From Streptomyces sp. MMG1121 (GTDB lineage Bacteria; Actinomycetota; Actinomycetes; Streptomycetales; Streptomycetaceae): a stretch of 64,000 bases of DNA. The notes under the pieces are model-generated. The model was not told the origin of the DNA and searched no databases. It saw nothing but the letters and a program-made list of their open reading frames with translations. Positions 52,229 to 60,461 of the stretch are shown here, piece after piece; the first letter of the stretch is position 1, and the number at the start of each line of letters is the position of its first letter. The stretch lies in the NCBI RefSeq assembly GCF_001280015.1, contig NZ_LGDV01000226.1, forward strand, positions 308,732 to 372,731. The letters run 5' to 3'. Both the position numbers and the translations under genes were made by a program.

Positions 52229-53119
52229 ATGCCGGTATTTGCCGTGCTCGCCCACACCGAGCCCGGGCTGTTCGCCCGGCTGGTCGAAAGGCTGGCGCCC
52301 TACCCCGTGGTCGTCCATGTGGACGCCCGGTCGCGAGGTGACGACTTCGCGGGGGCGCCTCGCACCACGTGCGTCCGCGACCGGGTCGCTGTCCGATGGG
52401 GAGGTTTCTCGGTCGTCCGCGCCATGCTGGCTCTGTACCGCACGGCGCTGGAGTTCGCGCAACCGTCGGATCACATCGTCCTGCTGTCCGGGCAGTGCTA
52501 TCCGGCCCGGCCGGTGGCCGAATTCGCCGACTATCTCGCTACGGTCCCGTTCCGGCAGCACTGCCGCACGGCACCGCTGCTCGACGGCGCGGCTGCCGAG
52601 GGCCGAGTCCTCAAGCGGTGGTGTTTCGACGCTTTTCCCATCGGACCGGGCCCGGCCTACCTCGCCCGCGCCGTGCTGCGGAGGGGGATCTCGGAGTTGA
52701 CCCCTCGACGCAGGCCTTCGGTGTTCGGTGACGTCGAGCCGGTGTCGGGGAGCCAGTGGACGGCGCTGACCGCCGACTGCGTCGCGGACCTGCTGGGCAA
52801 GGCCGAGGACCCCCGCTGGGAGAACCTGTTCCGTACGACGCTCGCACCGGACGAGATGTTCTTCCACACGCTTCTGTGGAACAGCGGCTGGCGGGAGGAG
52901 GTGGAGGATCCGGTACTCCGGCCGAGGGCCGGCCGCATCACCTCTGACCTCACCAACTTCCACTACGTGGACCGAATGCTCATGGGCACCAGGACACTTG
53001 CCGATCTCCCGGCGATCGAAGCCTCCCGGATGTACTTCGTCCGCAAGGTCGCCTCACCGCGGTCGGCAGAACTGCTCGACGCCCTCGACGCTCTCGGCGC
53101 CCTCGACGGACGAACGTGA
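52229..53119 (+). CDS. Core-2/I-branching GlcNAc-transferase-like enzyme (GT14)
   Basis: 296 residues. The N-terminus FAVLAHTEPGLFARLVERL with VVVHVDAR, RWGGFSVVRAMLALYRTAL, DHIVLLSGQCYPARP and APDEMFFHTLLWNS show the order typical of GT14 (beta-1,6-N-acetylglucosaminyltransferase-like, GT-A fold without a DxD). It may add a branch sugar. ATG 52229 with GAGGAGAGAAGG upstream. Divergent from the initiating transferase gene; the 222 bases between are A+T-richer and include a TATAGT at 52164-52169 that could be a -10 element. Confidence 0.82.
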   Translation: MPVFAVLAHTEPGLFARLVERLAPYPVVVHVDARSRGDDFAGAPRTTCVRDRVAVRWGGFSVVRAMLALYRTALEFAQPSDHIVLLSGQCYPARPVAEFADYLATVPFRQHCRTAPLLDGAAAEGRVLKRWCFDAFPIGPGPAYLARAVLRRGISELTPRRRPSVFGDVEPVSGSQWTALTADCVADLLGKAEDPRWENLFRTTLAPDEMFFHTLLWNSGWREEVEDPVLRPRAGRITSDLTNFHYVDRMLMGTRTLADLPAIEASRMYFVRKVASPRSAELLDALDALGALDGRT

Positions 53120-53203
53120 CCTGACGTCCACCGGGACGAACGGGAGACGGCCGCGGAAGGGAAGCGGCGGGTGCCGGACGCGAGGCGTCCGGCACCCGGT
53201 TGA

Positions 53204-53824
53204 CTACTTCTGGGACGCGGCCCGGCGGCCCCGCCGGTACAGGACGGTTCCGGCGGCCAGCAGGGCCCCGCTGGCGGCCAGGGCGGTGAGGGTCTCCTCC
53301 GTGCCGGTCCGGGCCATCTCGGGAGGCTGGTGCGCCGGCGGCCGGGTGTCGTGGTGATGCACCGGCGGGGTGACGTGGCGCTGCGGTGGCTTCGGCGCGG
53401 GCTCTTCGTCGGAGCCTCCGGGGGAGGGTGGTTGGCTCGGTTCGTCGGCGCCGTAGCCTCCGGGGGAGGGCGGTTGGCTCGGTTCGTCGTCGCCGTAGCC
53501 CCCGGAGGAGAACTGGTAACTCGGCTTCGTCGTGTCGGTGGAGGCACCGCTGCCGGGGGAATCGCCGGTGGTGTGAGCCGGGACCGAGGACTCCTCTGCC
53601 GTCCTGGTCGCCATCTGCGTCGCGCTTTCCGCGCGCTCGATGGCCTGGCCGGCGTTTGCCTCACCCGGGAAGTCCCGCTGATCCGTGTTTCCGGACATCG
53701 AAGCGAATGAGTCGGCTCCTGTCACCCGCGGACCGGAGTCCGCGAATGCCCATGAGCCGCAAAGAGTCAGGGTGCTTGTCGCGGCGGCCGCCACGATCAA
53801 TCCCTTGCTCAGGGTCTGTCGCAC
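53204..53824 (-). CDS. Cell-wall-anchored repeat protein, sortase substrate
   Basis: 206 residues. Signal peptide GLIVAAAATSTLTLCGSWAF with cleavage near AFADS, a Thr/Ser/Asp-rich region, then two copies of the 14-residue GGYGxDEPSQPPSP repeat (a 42-bp tandem repeat at 53414-53455 and 53456-53497) plus a partial third, a His/Pro-rich stretch, and a C-terminal wall-sorting signal: PEMARTGTEE, hydrophobic ALAASGALLAAGTVLY, and an RRGRR tail. MARTG is a one-letter variant of the LAxTG motif used by Streptomyces class E sortases. GTG 53824 start with GAGGA upstream. Confidence 0.8.
   Translation of the reverse strand: MRQTLSKGLIVAAAATSTLTLCGSWAFADSGPRVTGADSFASMSGNTDQRDFPGEANAGQAIERAESATQMATRTAEESSVPAHTTGDSPGSGASTDTTKPSYQFSSGGYGDDEPSQPPSPGGYGADEPSQPPSPGGSDEEPAPKPPQRHVTPPVHHHDTRPPAHQPPEMARTGTEETLTALAASGALLAAGTVLYRRGRRAASQK
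53414..53497 (-). repeat. Two tandem 42-bp units inside the sortase substrate gene
   Basis: Units at 53414-53455 and 53456-53497 differ at only a few bases and encode the GGYGxDEPSQPPSP peptide repeats. Likely to vary in copy number between strains. Confidence 0.85.
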
Positions 53825-54523
53825 TCTCTTGTCTTTCCTCTCGGAAGGATTCGGAAGCCGGCCCCTGGAGCCAGGGAAGGGGATGCTCCTCAGCGGGCCG
53901 TGGGCTGTTGTTCCGCGCGGTCGTCGCAGGGGCGTATGTCGCCCGGATATGCCGCCCGTTCACACGTGTCAGGACGTGCAGACTGTGAACGAGATATGGA
54001 GCCCGAAGAAACTCGGATGCGTGAAACGCCGGGGAATTCACCCGGTTGCCCGTCCGGCCCGGCAGCTGTAATTCTTGATCGCCGAGGCGTCCGTGCAGGT
54101 CAGCAGGTACCTGCGGGTGTGGGAACGGCCGCCGTGATCATGAGCGTTTGTGATGATGTTCAACGATCAGGTGCCGTGGAGGCCACGACGGCCGAGGTGA
54201 TGCTGACGGAACTGGAGCGGTGCAACTGCTGGACGCTCGCCCATGTGCTCGGCCATGACGGGCCCTACCGGCGGCAGCGAGTCCACTCCGCCCAGGCGCG
54301 GTGGCGGCGAGCACCGCCGGACGCCACCGCCCCTCCCGCACACGGGTGGTGACGCCCGGACCGTGCTCGCGACCTCGGCCGACCGTGCCGCGCTGATCGC
54401 GGCCGGCACGGTCATGTACCGGCGCGGCCGGGTTGCTTCCCGCCGACAGCACGCCGGGTGCGGGAGCCGACCGCCCGGCAGCCGGCCCGCGCCACGACGA
54501 ACCCGCGGCCGGCCGGCGGCCCG
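53825..54523. other. 700-base region without an intact gene
   Basis: It contains a remnant of a second wall-anchored protein (see next entry) and a plus-strand frame around 54138-54352 (AEVMLTELERCNCWTLAHVLGHDG) that could not be assigned. Nothing else was seen. Confidence 0.4.
54318..54452 (+). pseudogene. Remnant of an LPxTG wall-anchored protein
   Basis: A plus-strand frame reads LPHTGG (54333-54350), then ATSADRAALIAAGTVMYRRGR and VASRRQ. This matches, residue for residue in many places, the sorting signal of the neighbouring minus-strand protein (AASGALLAAGTVLYRRGR). No stop follows the basic tail and no signal peptide or start is found upstream, so it looks like a decayed, inverted duplicate. 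Confidence 0.5.
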
Positions 54524-55774
54524 TCACGGCAACGGCGCCTCCAGCAGCAGCGCGGTCGCCGCCGGCGACGGCACCCGCGGCGGAGCGTCCCACAGCCGGC
54601 GCCGTACCCCGCGTACCAGCGTGCCCGCCGTGAACGTCGCGCCGTGCACGAAGCGCATCGCCGGGCCGAAGCCCGTGGCCGTGACCAGACCGGCCAGGAA
54701 CAGCCCGGGGTACGACGACTCGAACTCCGGCCCCACCTCCGGCGCCCCGTCGGCGCCCGCCGCCAGCAGTGCGCGCAGCTCGGGGGCGAGCGGTCGCAGC
54801 CGGTCCCGGGTGGCCCTGAAGCCGGTCGCCGCGATCACGTGCCCGGTGCGCAGCGACTGTGCCCCGTGGCTGCCCGCCGTCTCCAGCCGCAGCCCGTCCG
54901 GCACTTCACGGGCCGTCACGATCTCCCGGCCGAGCAGCACTTCCACCCGGTGCTCGATCCGCTCGCGCACCCACCAGGCGCCCGCCGGGCCGAGCGCACC
55001 GGCCGCGATCCGGGTCCGGGTCCCCTCCGGCAGCCGTCGGAACAGGCCGGGCCGCTCGGCGTAGAACCAGTTCCGCCAACCGGGGCCGAGGCCGCTGTGC
55101 GGGGTGCGGGCCGCCCGCCACCAGGGGCGCTCCCAGGGCGGCGGCACGTCGTTCCAGCACAGTCGGTCCGCGCGGGCCAGCACCCGTACCCGGGTGCCCT
55201 GTTCGGCGAGGAGCGCGGCCGTCTCCAGGGCCGCCTGGCCGCCGCCGACGACGGTGACGTCCTGGTCGCGGAAGCGGTCGAGGTCGGCGTGGTGGCTGCT
55301 GTGCGAGACCAGCGCCGGGGGCAGACGGCGCAGGGGTCCGGGGATCTCGGTGAACGGCAGCACGCCCACGGCCAGTGCGACCGTGCGCGCGCCGAGCGTC
55401 TCGCCGTCCTCGGTGACGGCCTCGAAGCCGCCGGTGCCGGGCGCGACCCGGGTCACCGTCCGCTCGTCGACCTCGAGTACGGCGTTGCGCGCGAACCACA
55501 GCCCGTACTCGGCGAACACCTCCAGCGGGAGCGGCTCGGCGTGCCGGACCGGCAGGCCGCGGAAGGCGCAGTAGACGTCGAGCCGCCAACGCCCTTCCGG
55601 ATCGGAGAGGTTGGACGCCCAGGGTTCGGACTTCAGGAACATGCCGCGGGGCATGTGATCGCGCCAGGACGCCATGGGCCGGCCGAGGACGCGGACGCTC
55701 AGCCCGGCCGCCGCGGCGTGCGAGGCGATGGACAGCCCGTACGGGCCGGCGCCCACCACCAGCAGGTCGTACAT
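54524..55774 (-). CDS. FAD-dependent oxidoreductase (flavoprotein monooxygenase-like)
   Basis: 416 residues. FAD site: YDLLVVGAGPYGLSIASHAA. NAD(P)H site: QDVTVVGGGQAALETAALLA, plus a C-terminal FAD motif ATGFRATRDRL. The region PMASWRDHMPRGMFLKSEPWA is characteristic of the flavin-containing group that includes lysine/ornithine N-monooxygenase-like enzymes, but the substrate residues could not be read. ATG 55774 shares one base (TGATG) with the ATP-grasp stop, so the pair is coupled. Together they may make or activate an N-oxidised or amino-acyl group that is attached to the polymer or another product; this is inference. Confidence 0.83.
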   Translation of the reverse strand: MYDLLVVGAGPYGLSIASHAAAAGLSVRVLGRPMASWRDHMPRGMFLKSEPWASNLSDPEGRWRLDVYCAFRGLPVRHAEPLPLEVFAEYGLWFARNAVLEVDERTVTRVAPGTGGFEAVTEDGETLGARTVALAVGVLPFTEIPGPLRRLPPALVSHSSHHADLDRFRDQDVTVVGGGQAALETAALLAEQGTRVRVLARADRLCWNDVPPPWERPWWRAARTPHSGLGPGWRNWFYAERPGLFRRLPEGTRTRIAAGALGPAGAWWVRERIEHRVEVLLGREIVTAREVPDGLRLETAGSHGAQSLRTGHVIAATGFRATRDRLRPLAPELRALLAAGADGAPEVGPEFESSYPGLFLAGLVTATGFGPAMRFVHGATFTAGTLVRGVRRRLWDAPPRVPSPAATALLLEAPLP

Positions 55775-57123
55775 CAGCAACTGCTCGCTTTCTCGTCGTC
55801 GCGGAAGTCGTCGGTGAGGCGGGCGGGCGGGGCGAGAGGGTCGTCCGGGGCGCCCGCCTGGTGCACCAGGAGCGGTGCCGCGGCCGGTGCGCGGGAGGTG
55901 CGGCGACCCGGGCGGTCGGCGAGCAGGCGGGCGAGGAGGCCGACGAGGAGGCCCACGGGGCGGCGTACGAGCCGGCGCGCTGCGTGGCGGCACCACAGTG
56001 CCCACATCACGCGGCCCGGCGCCGGGTCGTCCGCCGCGTGCCAGGCCAGCTCCCGGCCCCGGGACGCGGGCCGCAGCACGGTCAGCGGCGCGTAGTTCTC
56101 CACGACGAACTCGCGCCCGGGCAGCGGCATCCCCGTCGGCAGCGGACGCTGGGTCAGGTCCAGGTGCAGGGCCCGTACGACGTCCAGACCGGCGCTGTCC
56201 GTGAACAGCCGGAACTGGGCGCCGGGGCGCGGGTTGAAGTCCAGCAGGTGGTAGCGGCCCGTGCTGCCGCAGCGGCGGAAGTCCAGGTCGAAGACGCCCC
56301 GGTAGCCCAGGTCGCCGGTGAGCTGTTCGGCCAGCGCCCGCACCTGTGCGTTGGGCGCCCACTGGCCGACCGCGGTCAGACCCGCGCCGCGCGGCCAGGC
56401 CAGGTGCTTGCGGCCGGGGCCGCCGGCGCGGACGGCGCCGGTGCGGTCGACGTACCCGTGGAAGAACCAGTCGCGGTCCGGACCCGGCGGCAGGAACGTC
56501 TGGAGCAGCAGCGTGCTGCCCGCCTCCCCGGCGCGCAGGAACAGCTCCCGGGCCTCGCGGGCCGAGCGCACCAGCGCGGTCGAGCGCAGCCCGCTGCCGG
56601 CCGGTACCAGCCAGGGCCGGCTCCACTTGGCCACCAGCGGCAGCCCCAGCCGCCAGGCGGCCGCCGCGGCGTCCTCGGCGCTGTCCGGGATCAGGGTCAC
56701 CGGGTGCGGGATGCCGGTGGCGGCGCACAACTCGGCCAGCTCCGCCTTGTCGGCGACGCGTTCGGGCAGCGCGTCGGGCTGCTGCGGCAGCAGATAGGCG
56801 GGCGTCAGTTCTTCACGCAGCCGTCCGGCGGCGATGGCGCTCGCGTCGTCCAGCGGGATCAGCACCGCCGGACGCGCCACGCGGGCCGCGACCCGGTGCA
56901 GGGCGGCGGCGATCTCGCCGGTGGACGCGTCGGGGCGCGGCGGGGGATGCAGTTGATGGACGAATCGCGACGTGCGTACGGGGCTGCCCGTGGAATCGGC
57001 GACGACATGCACCTCCACTCCCGCTCTGCCCAGCGAACGCACGGCGCCGAGCGTGCCGTGATGAAAAGGGTTCCGGTCGATCCGCAGCAATACCGCGGGG
57101 ACCCGGATGTCCAGCAGCGACAC
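55774..57123 (-). CDS. ATP-grasp family ligase
   Basis: 449 residues. The start DIRVPAVLLRIDRNPFHHGT is followed by ATP-grasp features: PLVAKWSRPWLVP, STLLLQTFLPPGPDRDWFFH, the phosphate/Mg site VFDLDFRRCG with HLLDFNPRPGAQFRLF. ATP-grasp enzymes join a carboxylate to an amine or thiol through an acyl-phosphate. The C-terminal 100 residues are basic (ARRLVRRPVGLLVGLLARLL) and could be amphipathic, perhaps membrane-bound. GTG 57123 with GGAGGAGGAG upstream. Divergent from the GH26-like gene. Confidence 0.84.
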   Translation of the reverse strand: MSLLDIRVPAVLLRIDRNPFHHGTLGAVRSLGRAGVEVHVVADSTGSPVRTSRFVHQLHPPPRPDASTGEIAAALHRVAARVARPAVLIPLDDASAIAAGRLREELTPAYLLPQQPDALPERVADKAELAELCAATGIPHPVTLIPDSAEDAAAAAWRLGLPLVAKWSRPWLVPAGSGLRSTALVRSAREARELFLRAGEAGSTLLLQTFLPPGPDRDWFFHGYVDRTGAVRAGGPGRKHLAWPRGAGLTAVGQWAPNAQVRALAEQLTGDLGYRGVFDLDFRRCGSTGRYHLLDFNPRPGAQFRLFTDSAGLDVVRALHLDLTQRPLPTGMPLPGREFVVENYAPLTVLRPASRGRELAWHAADDPAPGRVMWALWCRHAARRLVRRPVGLLVGLLARLLADRPGRRTSRAPAAAPLLVHQAGAPDDPLAPPARLTDDFRDDEKASSC

Positions 57124-57295
57124 GGGTGTTTCTCCTCCTCCGTTCGCCCGTGCGGGGGTTCGGGCAACCTGAAAGCCGTAACCGCACTGGCGGAATTCGT
57201 ATCGATATGACTGTGTGTCAGTAAGAGAAAACGCAGAGCGGGGAAGCGGTCGAGCGGAGAGTCGCGTGGAGAGTCGAGTGGAGAGAGGAGCGGGC

Positions 57296-58705
57296 ATGGC
57301 AGCACAGCGGAGCAGAGCCCGCACCCGGCGGTTGGCCGTGGTGGCGGTGGCGGCCGTCGCGTCGGTCACCCTGGCGGTCGGCCCGGGATTCGCCGTGGTC
57401 CCGGACACCCCGACCCCCGTCACCCCGGCCCCGGACACTCCGGTTCCGGGCGCCTCGGTTCCGGTCGCCCCGGCCCCGGTCGCCCCGGCCCCGGTCACTC
57501 CGGTTCCGGTCACTCCGGCCGCGGCCGTCCCGGCTCCGACCGTCCCGGCTCCGGTCACTCCGGCCGCGGTCGTCCCCGCTCCGGTCACTCCGGCTCCGGC
57601 CGTCCCGGTCCCGGTAGTTCCGGCTCCGGTCACCCCGGCTCCCGAGCCCGTCAAGGCCGTGGCACCGCCCTTCGGGGCGTTCCTCGACTCCGGGCGGCTC
57701 GGGGTCGCCCGGATGGCAGGGCTGAGCCACTGGCTGGGCGGGACCGAGCTGAAGGTCGCCCACACGTATCTGCCCGGCGCTCGCTGGGCGGACATCGAGG
57801 GCCCGCCCGGCTTCCTGGACGTGTGGGCGCACTGGCGGCGCGGCAAGCCCGACCGGACGCTCGTGCTCAACGTGCCGATGCAGCAGCACAACGAGGACCA
57901 CGTCTCCGACGCCGGAGTGGGGTGGCTGCTGCGGCAGGGCGCGAGGGGCGTGTTCGACCAGCACTTCAAGGCCCTCGCCGAGCGGCTGGTGGAGCTGAAG
58001 GTGCCGGACACGGTGATCGTGCTCGGCTGGGAGATGAACGGCACCACCTACACGCATCGCTGCGGACCGGCCCCGGAGAGCTGGAAGAAGTACTGGAACA
58101 GGATCGTCACCACCATGCGTGCGGTGCCGGGCCAGAAATTCCGGTTCGATTTCACGCCGAGCCGCGGCCGGGACGCCGTGCCCTGGACGGAGTGCTATCC
58201 GGGTGACAGCACGGTCGACATCATCGGTATGGATTCCTACGACCAGCCGACGGGGCTGTCCTTCGACGAACAGGTGAAGGAGCCCTACGGTCTGCAGGCG
58301 CAAGTGGATTTCGCGAAATCCCACGGCAAGCCCATTTCCTACCCGGAATGGGGACTCTTCCGCAACGGTGACGACGCCGCGTACATGAAACGCATGCTCG
58401 CCTGGATCGACGAGCACAAACCGGTCTACAACACGCTGACCGACTACTGCCCGCACGGTGTGTGGCAGTGCTCGAACAACCCCGAGTCGTCGCGGATCTA
58501 CCGCACCGCCCTGTACGGCCTCCCCGAGAAGCCGGTCCCGGCACCCACGGCACCCACCCCCACGCCGACCCCCACGCCGACCCCGACGCCGACCCCCGTC
58601 AAGCCCCCGGCCAACTGCTCGCCGGTGGATCTCGGCGACTGGGTCGAGTACTGGCTCGGCGGAAAGCTCTGCGTCCGTTTCGACTGGTGGTCGCGCAACG
58701 GCTAG
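57296..58705 (+). CDS. Secreted GH26-like glycoside hydrolase with Pro-rich linkers
   Basis: 469 residues. Signal peptide RRLAVVAVAAVASVTLAVG, cleavage near GFAVV. An 85-residue linker made of repeats like APVTP, VPVTP and APVAP follows. Then a TIM-barrel catalytic part: GLSHWLGGTELKVAHTYLPG, TLVLNVPMQQHNEDH, the acid/base candidate Glu in VLGWEMNGTTYTHR, and the nucleophile candidate Glu in SYPEWGLFRNGDD; the order matches GH26 mannanase-like enzymes. A Pro-Thr linker (about 15 residues) and a 30-residue C-terminal part (NCSPVDLGDWVEYWLGG) close the protein. ATG 57296 after GAGAGGAG. It may trim the polymer made here. Its stop overlaps the convergent gene's stop (CTAG). Confidence 0.8.
   Translation: MAAQRSRARTRRLAVVAVAAVASVTLAVGPGFAVVPDTPTPVTPAPDTPVPGASVPVAPAPVAPAPVTPVPVTPAAAVPAPTVPAPVTPAAVVPAPVTPAPAVPVPVVPAPVTPAPEPVKAVAPPFGAFLDSGRLGVARMAGLSHWLGGTELKVAHTYLPGARWADIEGPPGFLDVWAHWRRGKPDRTLVLNVPMQQHNEDHVSDAGVGWLLRQGARGVFDQHFKALAERLVELKVPDTVIVLGWEMNGTTYTHRCGPAPESWKKYWNRIVTTMRAVPGQKFRFDFTPSRGRDAVPWTECYPGDSTVDIIGMDSYDQPTGLSFDEQVKEPYGLQAQVDFAKSHGKPISYPEWGLFRNGDDAAYMKRMLAWIDEHKPVYNTLTDYCPHGVWQCSNNPESSRIYRTALYGLPEKPVPAPTAPTPTPTPTPTPTPTPVKPPANCSPVDLGDWVEYWLGGKLCVRFDWWSRNG
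57400..57650 (+). repeat. Imperfect Pro/Ala/Val-coding repeats in the hydrolase linker
   Basis: About 250 bases of near-repeating 6- to 18-bp units (CCGGTCACTCCGGC-like) that encode the first linker. Likely to slip in copy number. Confidence 0.75.
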
Positions 58706-59820
58706 CCCTGCCGGCGTTCTCTCCACCGGTGCAGCACCTCCTTGCCCCGTTGCCGGGCGGCCGCGTGGCACAGCGCGGCCGTCAGCAGCGGGGCGGTGCG
58801 CCGCCGGGCCATGAGCAGACGTCGGTTGGCGACAGGTTCGGGCCGCCAGTGGTGCTTGTACGGCTCGTCGCCGCGCAGCAGGCTCAGCGTGCCGCGCCCG
58901 CCCGCGCCGGTGTGCTCGGCACACGCGTCCAGCATCATCACGGCCACGTCCGCCTTGCGTTCCCGCAGGTCCGGGTGGGCGCCGTAGAGATAGCCGCCGG
59001 CGAGGCTGCGGGACAGCAGGGTCAGGTCGACGGCCACCACCTCGCCGTCGATCCGGAACTCGGTGACCGCCGCGCTGCCCGCACGGACCATCGGGCCGGC
59101 CGCGCGCACCAGATGGGCGCGGAAGCGGGGCTGGAGGTGCTCGGTCGTCACCTTCCGCCCCTGCCACTGCAGCCGGTGCAGCTCCAGCAGCCGGCCGAGG
59201 GCCGAGTCCACCTCCTCCGGCTCGACCACCCGCCGCTCCACGCCCAGCGACCCGAGCTTGCGCAGCTTGGCCCGCACCCGCTGCTGGGCCTTGTTCGAGG
59301 GCAGCCGGGCCACCAGGGCGTCCATGGGCACGGCCGGCAGCTCCAGGCACAGGGAATCGGCCACCGTGCGGCGCGGCCCACGCCAGCGGTCGTAGACCCG
59401 CTCCACCGCGCCGCCCGGCCGCACCTCGCGGAAGTCGACCAGCGACGTACGGGCCGCGTCCGCCAGGGCCGCCGTGAGCGCGCCGGCCGCGCGCCCGTCG
59501 TCGGCGTCGTCCAGCAGCACGTCCGCGTAGTCGGAGATCGCCCCGCCGAGCGGCACCAGTGCGGGCAGCGGCCGGCGGACCAGCATCAGCGGCGCGGCGG
59601 CCACCAGTTCGCCACCGGCGCGCACCAGCAGCAGCCGGAGCCGGCCGCGCGTGCCGTACGACAGCCACCACGAGTGCAGCCAGGGGTGGCTCTGGAACGG
59701 GGTCGCGGCGGCGCACCGCCCGTACAGCCGCCCCCAGGCCGGGGCCAGACAGGCGAACGCCGTCTCGTCGGTGACGAGTTCCGTGGTGTACGCCGGACGC
59801 CCCGGGTACGTCGCCGTCAC
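58702..59820 (-). CDS. FemAB/CelD-like GNAT acyltransferase (peptidoglycan or cellulose-type)
   Basis: 372 residues. TPFQSHPWLHSWWLSYGTRG, VLLDDADDGRAAGAL, KAQQRVRAKLRKLGSLGVER, and VAVDLTLLSRSLAGGYLYGA fit the BcsL/CelD group of GNAT-fold acyltransferases found in polysaccharide loci. Helical pairs and a long C-terminal basic tail follow. It may acylate the glycan. GTG 59820 overlaps the stop of the short Wzz-like gene (GTGA). The TAG stop at 58702-58704 overlaps that of the convergent hydrolase gene. Confidence 0.82.
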   Translation of the reverse strand: MTATYPGRPAYTTELVTDETAFACLAPAWGRLYGRCAAATPFQSHPWLHSWWLSYGTRGRLRLLLVRAGGELVAAAPLMLVRRPLPALVPLGGAISDYADVLLDDADDGRAAGALTAALADAARTSLVDFREVRPGGAVERVYDRWRGPRRTVADSLCLELPAVPMDALVARLPSNKAQQRVRAKLRKLGSLGVERRVVEPEEVDSALGRLLELHRLQWQGRKVTTEHLQPRFRAHLVRAAGPMVRAGSAAVTEFRIDGEVVAVDLTLLSRSLAGGYLYGAHPDLRERKADVAVMMLDACAEHTGAGGRGTLSLLRGDEPYKHHWRPEPVANRRLLMARRRTAPLLTAALCHAAARQRGKEVLHRWRERRQG

Positions 59821-60461
59821 CGGGCGCCGTGCGCGTCGGCGGCGACGGCCGGACCGGGCACCGAGGCCGGGCGCCCGGCCTCCTCCGCGGGCCGGCGCCG
59901 CGGCCGTACCAGCAGCCCGAGCCCGCCGAGCAGCCCGCCCGCGCTCGCCCCGACCAGCCCGGTCACCTTGGCGGACGCCGAGGCCGGCGCGGTCGGCTTC
60001 ACCGCGCGGGAGAACTCCAGGAGTTCGACGTGCGTGTCGTCCTTGGCGTCGTCGGCGTGCCGGGTGAGCGCACGGGCCACCGCGTTGGCCATGTCGGTGG
60101 CATCGGCCGGGTGCGTGGAGGTGGCGGAGACGGCGATCATCGGGGCGTCCGGCGAGGTCGCGGTGCGCACGCTGTCGCGCAGGGTGCGCACCGGCACCCC
60201 GGCCCACATCTGCGCGTCGGCGAGCACCGCGAGCTGCGTGGCGACCCGGCCGTAGGCCTGCGCGAAGCCGGTGGCGGAGGCGGTGTCGGACTTGTCGGTG
60301 GGGACCGCGATGACATAGCTGGTCGCCGTGTACGTCGGCGGCTTCAGTTCGCCGTACGCGCCGCCGAGCAGCCCGCCCGCGAGCACCCCGGCCGCCACCA
60401 GCGACCAGGGCGGGAGCGCGCGCACGCGGGAGGGGCGGGAGGGGCGGTTGTTGTCGGTCAT
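59817..60461 (-). CDS. Short Wzz-like chain-length/co-polymerase protein
   Basis: 214 residues. Two hydrophobic helices: WSLVAAGVLAGGLLGGAYG (about 19-38) and VTGLVGASAGGLLGGLGLLV (about 165-185), with a Thr/Asp-rich periplasmic stretch between (TYTATSYVIAVPTDKS). There is no kinase domain, so it matches the YveK/CapA sort of membrane adaptor. Coupled by ATGA and GTGA to its neighbours. It is the second chain-length-type gene of the window. Confidence 0.78.
   Translation of the reverse strand: MTDNNRPSRPSRVRALPPWSLVAAGVLAGGLLGGAYGELKPPTYTATSYVIAVPTDKSDTASATGFAQAYGRVATQLAVLADAQMWAGVPVRTLRDSVRTATSPDAPMIAVSATSTHPADATDMANAVARALTRHADDAKDDTHVELLEFSRAVKPTAPASASAKVTGLVGASAGGLLGGLGLLVRPRRRPAEEAGRPASVPGPAVAADAHGAR

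Noticed and set aside
57400..57650. Possible CRISPR-like or direct-repeat array
   Set aside because: The units are in frame, of unequal length, with no unique spacers, and code for a Pro-rich linker.
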